Source: an uncultured Pelagibacteraceae bacterium (GTDB lineage Bacteria > Pseudomonadota > Alphaproteobacteria > Pelagibacterales > Pelagibacteraceae). Taken from it: a stretch of DNA of 64,000 nt. The translations under genes were made by a program, and so were the position numbers. The stretch spans positions 1-64,000 of the forward strand of contig CACFYN010000001.1 in the NCBI GenBank assembly GCA_902570525.1, in the 5' to 3' direction. Below are positions 7,901-16,461 of this stretch, piece by piece; position 1 is the first letter of the stretch, and each line of letters starts with the position of its first letter. Below the pieces are notes generated by a model. It made no database searches, had not been told where the DNA came from, and saw only the letters and a program-made list of their open reading frames with translations.

Positions 7901-9129
7901 AATTAAAAAAAAAAATATCTGTTTTAGATCAGCATGACAAATTTGGATTTTGGGGAGGAAAATTTGGTGGAAATTTTGTTCCCGAAACATTAAAAAAACC
8001 TATTAACGATCTAGAAATCTTATTTGATAAATTAAAGAATGATAAAAGATTTTTACAAGAAAGAGATAAATATTTCAAAAATTGGATTGGGGCTCCAACA
8101 AGGTTTATTAAATTAAATAATCTTACAGATTTTGTTGGTGGGGCTCAAATTTGGTCTAAAGTTGTGTCTGATGCAAATGGTGGTGCACATAAAATTTATA
8201 ATGCAACAGTTCATTGTTTGTTAGCTAAAAGATCGGGTAAAAAAGTTATTTGTGGTGATACTGGTGCAGGTTATGCAGGTAAAATGTTAAGCATGGCTGC
8301 AAAGAAATTTGGATTAAAATGTAAAATTTTCATGGGTGCAAAAGATATTGAACGACAGCAGCCAAACGTAAAAGCTATGAAAAAAAATGGAGCTGAGGTA
8401 ATTCCAGTTTATACTGGAAGCCAGACATTAGTCGATGCAGTTTCCGAGTGTATGAGATTTTGGGTAGCAAATTGTGACACGACTGCAATGTGTGTTGGGT
8501 CAACTGTAGGACCAAATATTTTTGTAAGAATATGTGGATGGTCAACCAGCCAAATTTCAAGAGAACTTAAAACTCAAATTTTAGAAGAATTTGGAAAAAT
8601 GCCAAAAAAATTAAAACTGTATAATTGTGTTGGGGGAGGAAGTTCAAGTTTTGGTTTTTGGAATGAGTTTATGGACTATGATAAACGGCAAGTTGAATTC
8701 ATAGGTGTTGAAGCTGGAGGACCTTCAAGGAGTAAAAGACATGCAGCACCATTGACCTATGGATCAAAAATCGGTGTTCTTCATGGTGCAGCGCAATACG
8801 TTAATCAAAATTCGGAAGGTCAAATAGAGGAAACAGAATCTATTTCTGCAGGTTTAGATTATCCGGGTGTATCACCGCTACATTGTTTTTTAAAAGATAC
8901 TAAACGTGCAAGATACACTGCAGCTAGTGATGAAGATGCTTTAAATGCTTTTAAAATAGTTTCAAAATATGAAAATTTAAGACCTTCTTTAGAACCAAGT
9001 CACGCTTTCTCTATAGCAATAGATGAAAGTAAAAAACTTTCTAGGGATACCATAGTTGTGGTCAATAGCTGTGGGGATGCTTATAAAGACAGAAAAATAC
9101 TAAAAAAAAAATTAGGCGTTTCATTATGA
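7897..9129 (+). CDS. trpB: Tryptophan synthase beta chain (divergent active-site loop)
   Basis: Condenses indole and serine to tryptophan using PLP. The 410-residue protein aligns along its length with TrpB: an N-terminal GGNFVPETL, the PLP Lys in GGAHKI (K99), a phosphate cup in VGGGSSSFG (245-253), and VLHGAAQYV plus ISAGLDYPGVSP. Several normally fixed spots differ. The ETGAGQHG loop, whose Glu is the acid-base residue, reads DTGAGYAG (D121). The Asn-His before TGAHK is lost. The SGRGDKD segment near the C-terminus reads SCGDAYKD. It is translationally coupled to trpF and trpA. Confidence 0.88.
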   Translation: MKLKKKISVLDQHDKFGFWGGKFGGNFVPETLKKPINDLEILFDKLKNDKRFLQERDKYFKNWIGAPTRFIKLNNLTDFVGGAQIWSKVVSDANGGAHKIYNATVHCLLAKRSGKKVICGDTGAGYAGKMLSMAAKKFGLKCKIFMGAKDIERQQPNVKAMKKNGAEVIPVYTGSQTLVDAVSECMRFWVANCDTTAMCVGSTVGPNIFVRICGWSTSQISRELKTQILEEFGKMPKKLKLYNCVGGGSSSFGFWNEFMDYDKRQVEFIGVEAGGPSRSKRHAAPLTYGSKIGVLHGAAQYVNQNSEGQIEETESISAGLDYPGVSPLHCFLKDTKRARYTAASDEDALNAFKIVSKYENLRPSLEPSHAFSIAIDESKKLSRDTIVVVNSCGDAYKDRKILKKKLGVSL

Positions 9130-9926
9130 TTAGCTCAATAAGCAGAGCATTTAGTATTGCAAGAAAACAAAATAGACCTGCATTATTAACTTATACTGTT
9201 GCAGGGGATAATACTAAAAAAAAATCTTTAGAGATATTAAAATCAATTTCAAGACATGTTGATATTTGTGAGTTAGGATTTGCACACAATACTCCTATAG
9301 CAGACGGAGGACAAATCCAAACAAGTGCTTACAGAGCTATTAAAAATGGAACAAGATTAAAAGACGTTTTTCAAATTGTGAAAAAATTTAAAAGAAGCAA
9401 ATTCTCAAAACCAATTATTCTTATGGGATATTATAATATGATATTACAGTATGGAGAGAATACTTTTTTAAATGATTGCAAGAAAAATAAAGTAGATGGC
9501 TTAATCGTGGTAGATTTACCTTGGCCAGAGAATAAAAATTTTGCAAAAAAATGTAAACAAAGATCTATATGTTATGTTCAGCTTCTTTCACCTACAACAT
9601 CTCAAAAAAGACTAAAATTAATAGTAAAAGACTCTCATGAAATGATTTATTACATTTCGATGCTTTCAACAACTGGAGGTAAATTAAAAGTTTCACCATC
9701 TAAAATATTAACCAATTACAAAAAAATAAAAAAAATCAGTCGATATAAAAACTGCGTAATTGGTTTCGGAATAACAAAAACCACTATTTCAAAATTAAAG
9801 TCAGCTGATGGATTGGTTGTAGGAAGCGCAATATGTAAAGAAATTACTAGAAGTTTACAAAAAAGACAAAATCCTGTCACAAAAGTAGAGAATATGGTAA
9901 AAAAACTTAAATCTAAAATTATATGA
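9126..9926 (+). CDS. trpA: Tryptophan synthase alpha chain
   Basis: Cleaves indole-3-glycerol phosphate to indole and glyceraldehyde 3-phosphate. The 266-residue barrel keeps both catalytic acids at the same numbers as the enteric enzyme: Glu49 in CELGF and Asp60 in PIADGGQIQ. Loop 6, normally SRxGVTG, reads SMLSTTGGKL, a change at the interface that closes over the active site and signals to the beta chain; it parallels the unusual loops in the adjacent TrpB. It overlaps trpB and accD by 4 bases each. Confidence 0.92.
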   Translation: MISSISRAFSIARKQNRPALLTYTVAGDNTKKKSLEILKSISRHVDICELGFAHNTPIADGGQIQTSAYRAIKNGTRLKDVFQIVKKFKRSKFSKPIILMGYYNMILQYGENTFLNDCKKNKVDGLIVVDLPWPENKNFAKKCKQRSICYVQLLSPTTSQKRLKLIVKDSHEMIYYISMLSTTGGKLKVSPSKILTNYKKIKKISRYKNCVIGFGITKTTISKLKSADGLVVGSAICKEITRSLQKRQNPVTKVENMVKKLKSKII

Positions 9927-10858
9927 ATTGGATAAAAAAAACTCTTCGAATTGGTGAAAAAATAAAAAGACTTATCAATAAGCACAGACCTACCAAAGAA
10001 GAGATGGAAAAAAGTGATTGGACATCATGTTGTAAAGGTCCAATATTAAAAAAGGATTTAGAAGATAATTTATGGTGTTGTAATTTATGTGGTAAACATC
10101 ATCGTATAAGCTCACGCCAGAGGTTTGATGTTTTCTTTGGAAAAAATAATTATGAAATTATTCAGACACCAATTCCAATCGATGACCCAATTTCCTGGAA
10201 AGATACAAGACCTTATACAAAAAGATTAAAAGATGCCCGAAAGAAAAATGATCAAGAGTGTGGTGTATTGGTCGCGAAAGGAAAAATAAATAATATTGAA
10301 TTAGTTTGTGCAGCTATGAACTTTAATTTTATTGGCGGTTCTATGGGTACTGCTGAAGGAGAAGCAATTATATCCGGTATACAGCACTCAATTGATAATT
10401 CAGTTCCATTTGTAATTTTTACATCAACTGGTGGTGCCCGGATGATGGAGTCTGGTTTAAGCTTAATGCAAATGACAAGAACAGTATTAGCAGTTAATGA
10501 ACTTAAAAATAAAAAATTGCCTTATATTGTATGTATGTGCTCGCCAACAAGTGGAGGGGTAACTGCTTCTTTTGCAATGCTTGGTGATATTCAAATAGCA
10601 GAACCTGGAGCGGAAATAATTTTTGCTGGGCGTCGTGTAATAGAATCAACCATCAAAGAGGAGTTGCCTGAAAATTTCCAAACTGCAGAACATACGATGA
10701 AATGTGGGTTTGTTGATACTATAATAGCAAGAAAAGATTTACCTGAAAAAATAGGGACACTATTATCAATATTGCTTAACAAAAATTCTGAGGTAAATTC
10801 TACTTCAGAAAATGAAACTTCAGAAAATACTCAGCAACTTTCAAAAGTTGCATCCTAA
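9923..10858 (+). CDS. accD: Acetyl-CoA carboxylase carboxyltransferase subunit beta
   Basis: Carries the carboxyltransferase half-reaction for malonyl-CoA with AccA. 311 residues with an N-terminal zinc ribbon and a crotonase-like body with the TSTGGARMMES and SPTSGGVTASFAMLGD blocks for CoA/biotin binding. The ribbon is unusual: the second Cys pair is regular (C53, C56), but the first reads SCCKG, with Cys36-Cys37 adjacent instead of CxxC. The tail is Ser/Glu/Asn-rich. trpFBA-accD-folC is a standard proteobacterial order. Confidence 0.93.
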   Translation: MNWIKKTLRIGEKIKRLINKHRPTKEEMEKSDWTSCCKGPILKKDLEDNLWCCNLCGKHHRISSRQRFDVFFGKNNYEIIQTPIPIDDPISWKDTRPYTKRLKDARKKNDQECGVLVAKGKINNIELVCAAMNFNFIGGSMGTAEGEAIISGIQHSIDNSVPFVIFTSTGGARMMESGLSLMQMTRTVLAVNELKNKKLPYIVCMCSPTSGGVTASFAMLGDIQIAEPGAEIIFAGRRVIESTIKEELPENFQTAEHTMKCGFVDTIIARKDLPEKIGTLLSILLNKNSEVNSTSENETSENTQQLSKVAS

Positions 10859-12080
10859 AGAGATTGATCTTAGCTTAGATCGTATAAAAAACCTCTGCGA
10901 AAAATTAGGGAATCCTCAGAACAATATAAAATGTATTCAGGTTTGCGGAACTAACGGAAAAGGAAGCACAATTTCTTTTTTACATTCGATACTTAAGGAG
11001 GCTAAAATAAAGTGTAATGTTTACACCTCGCCTCACGTAAGGTCAATTAATGAGAGATTTATTTATAATGATGAAATTATAAGCGACGATGAACTTGCAG
11101 AATTATTGAAGAAAGTGGAGGATATCAATGATGGTCAACCTCTTACATATTTTGAGGCTCTTACAGCAGCTTTTTTTTACGGATGTCGAAAATATAAAAA
11201 TAATATCGTTCTTGCAGAATTTGGTCTTTTTGGAAGGGGAGATGCAGTTAATATCTTAAACAAAAATCTTTGTAATATTGTTACATCAATTAGCGAAGAT
11301 CATTTAGATTGGTTGCCAGAAAATGAAAGAAATATAGAGAGAATTATTTTTGAAAAGACATCGTCTTTACTTGATTCGAATATAATAGTTGCAAAACAAT
11401 CATCTAAAGAAATTACTGAAAGTATTAAAAAAAATACTTCAAAAAATAAAGCGAATAAATATTTTTTTAACGAAGACTATAGTTTTGTTATTAAAGAAAA
11501 CGATTTTTTTTATTACGAGGATAAATATGGAGGTTTAAAAATACCAAAACCAAGCATGAAAGGTCAGTTTCAATTAGAAAATGCATCTACAGCAATTGCC
11601 TCATTACGAGTATTAGAAAATTTAAATATCAAAGATAAACACATAATAAATGGAGTAAAAAAAGCCTACAATCCAGCTAGGCTTGAGGAAATTAAATCTG
11701 GCAAACTCAAAAATTTAGTAAGAGATAATACTCTAATTGTTGATTCATCTCATAATCCTGGCGGATCCAAATCTTTAAATGAGTATCTTCAAACTTTAAA
11801 TTGCAATAAGCACGTTATTATTGGAATGATGGAGAACAAAGATCATGAAAAATTCATAAGCTATTTTAAAGACATTTCATCATTGACTGTGATTGATATA
11901 CCCAATCAAGTAAATGCAATCAGCGGAAAAAAGTTAAAAGAAAAATTTAAAAATTTTTCAAATTTAAGTTTTAGTGAAAACATTGAGCAAGCTTTAAAAG
12001 ATTTACAGATAAACCAAAATGATATCGTTATAATAACTGGATCTATTTATTTAACAGGAGAAGTGCTAAATCTTAATTAA
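10812..12080 (+). CDS. folC: Bifunctional folylpolyglutamate/dihydrofolate synthase
   Basis: Adds glutamate to dihydropteroate and folates. 422 residues in the Mur-ligase fold: LHPKEIDLSLDRI (13-25), P-loop GTNGKGST (46-53), a central domain, and a C-terminal domain with VDSSHNPGG. The start at 10812 is chosen because the LHPKEIDLSL segment is needed, which forces a 47-base overlap with the accD tail, one of the longest in the window. The stop overlaps the convergent trxA stop by 4 bases, so no terminator fits between them. Confidence 0.92.
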   Translation: MKLQKILSNFQKLHPKEIDLSLDRIKNLCEKLGNPQNNIKCIQVCGTNGKGSTISFLHSILKEAKIKCNVYTSPHVRSINERFIYNDEIISDDELAELLKKVEDINDGQPLTYFEALTAAFFYGCRKYKNNIVLAEFGLFGRGDAVNILNKNLCNIVTSISEDHLDWLPENERNIERIIFEKTSSLLDSNIIVAKQSSKEITESIKKNTSKNKANKYFFNEDYSFVIKENDFFYYEDKYGGLKIPKPSMKGQFQLENASTAIASLRVLENLNIKDKHIINGVKKAYNPARLEEIKSGKLKNLVRDNTLIVDSSHNPGGSKSLNEYLQTLNCNKHVIIGMMENKDHEKFISYFKDISSLTVIDIPNQVNAISGKKLKEKFKNFSNLSFSENIEQALKDLQINQNDIVIITGSIYLTGEVLNLN

Positions 12081-12394
12081 AGATTTTCTTTTAAAAAATC
12101 TCTCATTTGTTGTTCAGGCAAACCACCAACTTTTCTTGCAACTTCGACACCTTTTTTATAGACGACTACTGTAGGTACTCCACGCACAGCCGCTGCAGAT
12201 GCTGAATTAATTGCCTTCTCATCTATATCTGCATAGTAAAAATTTGCTTTGTCTTTAAACTCATCTGAGAGCTTTTCCATAATCGGTTTTAGAACTTTAC
12301 AAGGCCCACACCAAGAAGCTGAAAATTGAAGAATTGAAACATCTTCGTTTTTTACTTTACTCTCAAAGTCGCTGTCTAAAAAATCTATAAGCAT
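12077..12394 (-). CDS. trxA: Thioredoxin
   Basis: A 105-residue cytoplasmic thioredoxin that reduces protein disulfides. The redox site is WCGPC (28-32) with the preceding FSASWC strand, and the cis-Pro loop is VRGVPTVVVY. There is no signal peptide, so it is a cytosolic TrxA rather than a periplasmic Dsb protein. It is the last gene of a minus-strand group (rmuC, sbcB, trxA) and meets folC tail to tail. Confidence 0.95.
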   Translation of the reverse strand: MLIDFLDSDFESKVKNEDVSILQFSASWCGPCKVLKPIMEKLSDEFKDKANFYYADIDEKAINSASAAAVRGVPTVVVYKKGVEVARKVGGLPEQQMRDFLKENL

Positions 12395-12428
12395 TTAATT
12401 TTTTTAAATTATTACAGTCGAAAGTCAA

Positions 12429-13868
12429 CTAGGCATTTTCATATTTTTGCTCGACAGTTTTCGCAAATTGATCGTGCTCATCAAGCTGTTTAAGTTTTTC
12501 TTTATCATTTTCATCATCATATTTATCTCTAAGCATATCTATTTCGCTGTAAAGTTGTCCAATTGTAATCCATTTTTCATTTGCTTTGCTTAATATTCTT
12601 TTTGCTATCTTTCTTTTTATTGATTTTCGCAAATCCTCAGGGAGCACTTCTGGTGCTTCTTGATATATCATTTTTTGTGCAAACCAGTGTAATCGCGTAT
12701 CCTCAAACTTTGGAATTAATCTTAATTTATCTTGCCAATTTGCAGCGTGCCACTCAGTAAAGAGAAGTTGATCCTTTTTGGGTGAAAAATTATTATAGAT
12801 ATCCTCTTCTGGATAAATATCTTCTTGGGACTCTGATTGCTTTTTGTCCTCTGCTATCTCTTTTACTGCAATTAAAATATTTTGTGATAATTTTTCATTT
12901 TCTTTAACAAGTTTTATTTTTTTTTCAATTTCCTCAAACGACATTTCATTGTAAGGCTTCTCTTGCTTTGCAAATTTAGGATCGAGCAATATGGGTCCTT
13001 TGTTGCTACGAATGGTTCTTAGAAATTTTGGAACTTTTTTCATCTGAGCCTTCAATTCATTAATCGACATGTTCATTAAAGCTTCAATATCTGACTTAAC
13101 ATCAATTGCTAAAGCCCATTTATAGATAGGATGGATACAATGATTTTTGTGTAACGGAATAATTAAATAGTTATGGACACGTCCATAAAAAAATTCGCTT
13201 AGAGTTAAGAGATCATGACTTTTGACGATTGTTTCAGTTTCTATTTTGCTAGATGTTTTAAAAAAACTATCCCAATTTTCTGGTTGTTTATTTTTAATTA
13301 AACTTAATATGCGTGCAGTGTTTGATGCATCTGTAAACGCTGTATGGCTGGTAGATGTATCAAAACCTTGCATGCGACTTAAGCTTTCGAGCTTAAAAAC
13401 AGGGTTGGACTTATGATTCAGCTCAACTTTAAGAATATTAGGATCTATTCCATATGCTGCACGGGCAATGTTCAAACCGTCATGGCGCCTATTTGGAGAG
13501 CTATTTAATAAATACGGATATCTTAACCCTCTGAAAAATTCCTTTCTAAGCATTTCATCGTCAAAACCTATATTAGACCACCCTAAAAAGATTGTAGAAC
13601 CTTGCCTGCCCCATTTCTGAAATATTTTTTCTATTTGATCTATTAATTCATAATGACTTAAGTTTACTTGAGTCAATTGCTTAATTGATGTGCGATTAAC
13701 TAGCAATGCCATACTCTGAAATAATTCCCCTTCAGGTAATCTTCCTCGTAAATTAAATCTATCTAATTCTTTGAAATTTTCGTCTACCAAAATTCCACCA
13801 GCCTCTAAAATAAAACCAAAAAAAGTGTCTGATGAATTAGTTTCTAAATCCCAAATAGCATAACGCAT
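12429..13868 (-). CDS. sbcB: Exodeoxyribonuclease I (DEDDh)
   Basis: A 479-residue single-strand-specific 3'-5' DNA exonuclease, close in length to the enteric enzyme. The N-terminal DEDDh domain shows DLETN near residue 7 (motif I), GWSNIGFDDEMLR (motif II) and a HTAFTDASNTARI block that supplies the His and last Asp. The SH3-like and helical C-terminal parts specific to ExoI follow (HPIYKWALAIDV, FAQKMIYQEAPEVLP). ExoI removes single-stranded tails in mismatch repair and recombination. It sits between rmuC and trxA. Confidence 0.9.
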   Translation of the reverse strand: MRYAIWDLETNSSDTFFGFILEAGGILVDENFKELDRFNLRGRLPEGELFQSMALLVNRTSIKQLTQVNLSHYELIDQIEKIFQKWGRQGSTIFLGWSNIGFDDEMLRKEFFRGLRYPYLLNSSPNRRHDGLNIARAAYGIDPNILKVELNHKSNPVFKLESLSRMQGFDTSTSHTAFTDASNTARILSLIKNKQPENWDSFFKTSSKIETETIVKSHDLLTLSEFFYGRVHNYLIIPLHKNHCIHPIYKWALAIDVKSDIEALMNMSINELKAQMKKVPKFLRTIRSNKGPILLDPKFAKQEKPYNEMSFEEIEKKIKLVKENEKLSQNILIAVKEIAEDKKQSESQEDIYPEEDIYNNFSPKKDQLLFTEWHAANWQDKLRLIPKFEDTRLHWFAQKMIYQEAPEVLPEDLRKSIKRKIAKRILSKANEKWITIGQLYSEIDMLRDKYDDENDKEKLKQLDEHDQFAKTVEQKYENA

Positions 13869-13874
13869 ATAAAT

Positions 13875-14786
13875 TTAATTAAGCTTATCTGGGTTATCGT
13901 CTTGATTGATTTCATCTAAAGTTTTTTGATCAAGATCTAAATTCAAGATTTTTGAAATGTGTTTTCGTATTTTTTCAACTGAGGTTCTGGACTGTCTAAA
14001 TGATTCAGAAATTTGAGAATGTTTTGTATCTGCATCTGTAATTCTTTTTGTCAATCTTTCAATATCTTCGTCTAAAGCAAAAACTTCTTTTTGAATAATT
14101 CCTGATAGAATATACATCTCTCTATTTTGTATTAATAGTCTGTAGGTTCTTAAAAAGCCAAAGATTGTATCTGGAGATACAATTACAACATTTTTTTCCC
14201 TAGCTTTTTTAATAAAATTATATGGGTGCTTGGAAATATCTCTAAAAACCTCCTCTGCTGCTACAAACATCAGCGATAAGGGGGCTGTTTCACCAATAAT
14301 TATATATTTATCAGCAACCTCTTTTATATGCTGCATTATATCTTCTTTAAAAGCCTTCGCATGAGACTTTCTGATTTCTGGATTTTTTTCTTCATGCATT
14401 TTTTTATAGTTTTCCCAGCTAAATTTAGAGTCTATACAAACAGACTCTTCAGGGCTACCAAAAGTAAGGAAGCAATCAGGTCTCTTACCGTTTGATAAAG
14501 TATGTTGAAATTTATAATGTTTTTTATTTAGTGCATCTCTTACTAAATCTTCCAGATATTCTTCTCCAAATTTTCCCCTATCAGATCTGTTATTAAACAA
14601 ATTTTTAAAATCAACCATATCACCCTGCAAATTTTCCATTGTTTTCTTAGCTTCGACAATAGTTTGAAGTTTAGTATCTATATTAGTTAATACAGTGTCA
14701 TCTCCCTTTGTATTAACTTTTTGATAAATTAAATAGGCTAATACTGCTATTACAACTAAAATTACTATTATTATATATTCAATCAT
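13875..14786 (-). CDS. rmuC: RmuC family DNA recombination protein
   Basis: 303 residues: an N-terminal membrane segment (about 2-21), a short coiled stretch, then the RmuC nuclease-like domain with RGKFGEEYLEDLV, FLTFGSPEESVCIDSKFSWENY (the D-x-K-like core in CIDSKF) and PLSLMFVAAEEVF. RmuC limits DNA inversion at short inverted repeats. It is shorter than the roughly 475-residue enteric form because the long coiled-coil is reduced. It lies 6 bases upstream of sbcB and is the outer gene before the accessory pocket. Confidence 0.9.
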   Translation of the reverse strand: MIEYIIIVILVVIAVLAYLIYQKVNTKGDDTVLTNIDTKLQTIVEAKKTMENLQGDMVDFKNLFNNRSDRGKFGEEYLEDLVRDALNKKHYKFQHTLSNGKRPDCFLTFGSPEESVCIDSKFSWENYKKMHEEKNPEIRKSHAKAFKEDIMQHIKEVADKYIIIGETAPLSLMFVAAEEVFRDISKHPYNFIKKAREKNVVIVSPDTIFGFLRTYRLLIQNREMYILSGIIQKEVFALDEDIERLTKRITDADTKHSQISESFRQSRTSVEKIRKHISKILNLDLDQKTLDEINQDDNPDKLN

Positions 14787-14969
14787 TTATCTGTATCTAC
14801 GATTTATAGTTTAGGGGGAAGTTTAATTTTTGAAACTAAACACCATCTAAACAAGTAGGTGTTGAATCATATATAGTTTTTAAAAAAGAATTGTCAAGTG
14901 GCTTTAGATTGAAAAGTAGTATTTATTAATTTTTTTATTTATATAGAAATTGAATTAATTAGTATCATA
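14787..14969. other. Intergenic stretch between rmuC and a methyltransferase remnant
   Basis: 183 bases with no coding sequence I can support. It holds the rmuC upstream region and a 6-bp inverted repeat, AACACC (around 14849) and GGTGTT (around 14868), with a 13-base loop and no clean T-run. With the remnant that follows (14970-15119) this is the longest stretch in the window without an intact recognised gene, and it marks the left edge of the accessory pocket. Confidence 0.4.
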
Positions 14970-15119
14970 ATGATGTCGAATTTAAAATTTATAGATCTAT
15001 TTGTAGGCTGTCTAGGATTATCACTAGGTTTGAAGCAAGCAGATTTTCATCCATTTTACGTAAATGAATTAAAAAAAGAAGGCAAGTTTAAAAAATTTAT
15101 AATTATTTTTTTTAAGTAA
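14970..15119 (+). pseudogene. Remnant of a C5-cytosine DNA methyltransferase (N-terminal motif I only)
   Basis: A 49-codon reading frame whose first residues, LKFIDLFVGCLGLSLGLKQA, match the N-terminus and motif I (F-x-D-L-F-x-G-x-G-G-L-S-L-G) of Dcm-type methyltransferases, followed by FYVNELKK, which resembles the start of motif II. Everything after that is missing, including the PCQ loop and ENV motif. One TAA ends it, and the next ORF continues in the same frame directly after the stop. It also carries G-to-C and G-to-L changes in the SAM-binding glycines. I read it as a decayed end of an acquired restriction-modification gene. Confidence 0.75.
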
Positions 15120-15605
15120 ATGTCTTCGAATAAAGAAAATAGATATAATAAAAATAGCTTCTACTTTAGTATCACAGAAGAAATATGGTGTTGGAAGCAG
15201 ACATCCGCTGGAAAAATATTTAAAGCTAAAACTAAGTCTGAACTTTTGAATATTAAAAATAGAAAATTTATAGGCTCAGGTAATTATTCAAGAGAATATA
15301 AATTAAATAAGAACTTAATTAGCACGGAGCAGTTTGGCAAAATAAGCGGTGTAGGATCGAAAGAATATGTAAGCATGCTTTTAAGAAGAGGCACTAAGCC
15401 AACAAACAAATACGAAAACAAATCTGGAGGGCAAGGGGTTCACAGACCTGAAAATAGAAGGAAAAAAGGTCTGCACTTTATTGATTGTTTAAATAAATCA
15501 AATATAAATTTTGACAGAGTTTTAAATCAATTCAATACCTATGTTTGGGTATTTAAAAATGTAACGGTTGAAAAAATTATTCGATTTAAAAATTATTGGA
15601 AGTAA
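15120..15605 (+). CDS. Hypothetical basic protein in accessory pocket
   Basis: A 161-residue, Lys/Asn/Arg-rich protein I do not recognise. No signal peptide or membrane segment is visible. A mid-protein basic segment, LRRGTKPTNKYENKSGG followed by VHRPENRRKKGLHF, could bind nucleic acid. It is in the same frame as the methyltransferase remnant just upstream, separated by one TAA, so the two may be pieces of one longer ancestral gene, or this may be a separate gene starting at the ATG that follows the stop. It could be a restriction or phage gene fragment, but nothing in the sequence proves it. Confidence 0.55.
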   Translation: MSSNKENRYNKNSFYFSITEEIWCWKQTSAGKIFKAKTKSELLNIKNRKFIGSGNYSREYKLNKNLISTEQFGKISGVGSKEYVSMLLRRGTKPTNKYENKSGGQGVHRPENRRKKGLHFIDCLNKSNINFDRVLNQFNTYVWVFKNVTVEKIIRFKNYWK

Positions 15606-15607
15606 AT

Positions 15608-16294
15608 TTAATTAGTATTCAATTCTTGAAATTTTTTTAGTCTCCCTAAAAATAAATTTTGGTACATTTCTAAAACATCATTTTGTATAACAAATTTTTG
15701 AAAGTAATTATCTACTGTACACATTAATATCACTCCCTGTTTTATGTTAGTTTTATAAACGAAATTATGTGCAAGGCTGTATGCTGAAATTTGGAGAAAA
15801 TAATCTTGAATATAACTTTCTTTTTTTGGTTTATTTGCTTGTTTCAGGTCAAGAATTGATTCGACGCCATCATAAATCCCAACAATGTCTGCCTGTCCGC
15901 CAAATTTTTTTGGATAATATAAATTGCATTCAACACCCCATATCTCTGTTAAGCTTCCTTTAATTCCATTAGTTATAATTTGATTAGCCATACATTTGTA
16001 TTGCTCATCACTTTCAAAAAAAAAACTCTCGTTTACTCTTCCTTTCAAGAAGTCCTCAACATATGCGTGAAGAGCGCTTCCTCTAGCTGATGCCTCATTC
16101 TTTATTTTTTTTGCGTTTGTTTCACCAACACGCTGCTCCCACAATTTCAACGAGGCTAATTCTTCTGGACTCCTTGTTGCTGCAAGCACAGAAGTCACAC
16201 TTGGGAGTTTTTCGTTATTAATTACATATTTTCTAACCCCATTTTCAATAGATCTAATTGTGCGAGGATAGCTAAATTTATTATTCCAAATCAT
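15608..16294 (-). CDS. PD-(D/E)XK exonuclease of the phage / MGME1-like type
   Basis: 228 residues with the RecB-family nuclease pattern: RGSALH (71-76), an acidic helix, GGQADIVG with Asp136, LDLKQA with Asp149-x-Lys151, and the helix motif QISAY (Gln168, Tyr172). This order fits the Cas4/AddB/RecB-type PD-(D/E)XK nucleases. Small single-domain versions of this length are typical of marine podo- and myophages and of the mitochondrial exonuclease MGME1. It likely degrades single-stranded DNA ends. It is convergent with the 161-residue ORF, 2 bases apart. A phage origin is inferred from type and context. Confidence 0.78.
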   Translation of the reverse strand: MIWNNKFSYPRTIRSIENGVRKYVINNEKLPSVTSVLAATRSPEELASLKLWEQRVGETNAKKIKNEASARGSALHAYVEDFLKGRVNESFFFESDEQYKCMANQIITNGIKGSLTEIWGVECNLYYPKKFGGQADIVGIYDGVESILDLKQANKPKKESYIQDYFLQISAYSLAHNFVYKTNIKQGVILMCTVDNYFQKFVIQNDVLEMYQNLFLGRLKKFQELNTN

Positions 16295-16329
16295 TTTAAG
16301 TTTGTTTTAATTAATATATTATTAATTTA

Positions 16330-16461
16330 ATGGATATAAGTAATATTTTTTATCTAATAATGTTAATAACTCTAAGTATCAGTCTTTTTGTTTTTATTAG
16401 AAATCTTGATGTGATTAAAATTATTATTAGGTATTTCATTGAAAAATTACTTAGCAAGTAA
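16330..16461 (+). CDS. Possible 43-residue single-span membrane peptide
   Basis: An ATG-to-TAA frame of 43 residues with one strongly hydrophobic segment (IFYLIMLITLSISLFVF), then charged ends. It overlaps the 3' end of hisG on the other strand by 15 bases. Small hydrophobic ORFs are easy to obtain by chance in DNA this A/T-rich, and no ribosome binding site is clear, so this is listed as possible only. Confidence 0.3.
   Translation: MDISNIFYLIMLITLSISLFVFIRNLDVIKIIIRYFIEKLLSK

Noticed and set aside
14787-16461. Integrated prophage or insertion sequence
   Set aside because: No integrase, transposase, terminal inverted repeats or direct repeats were found; only a remnant and one nuclease.
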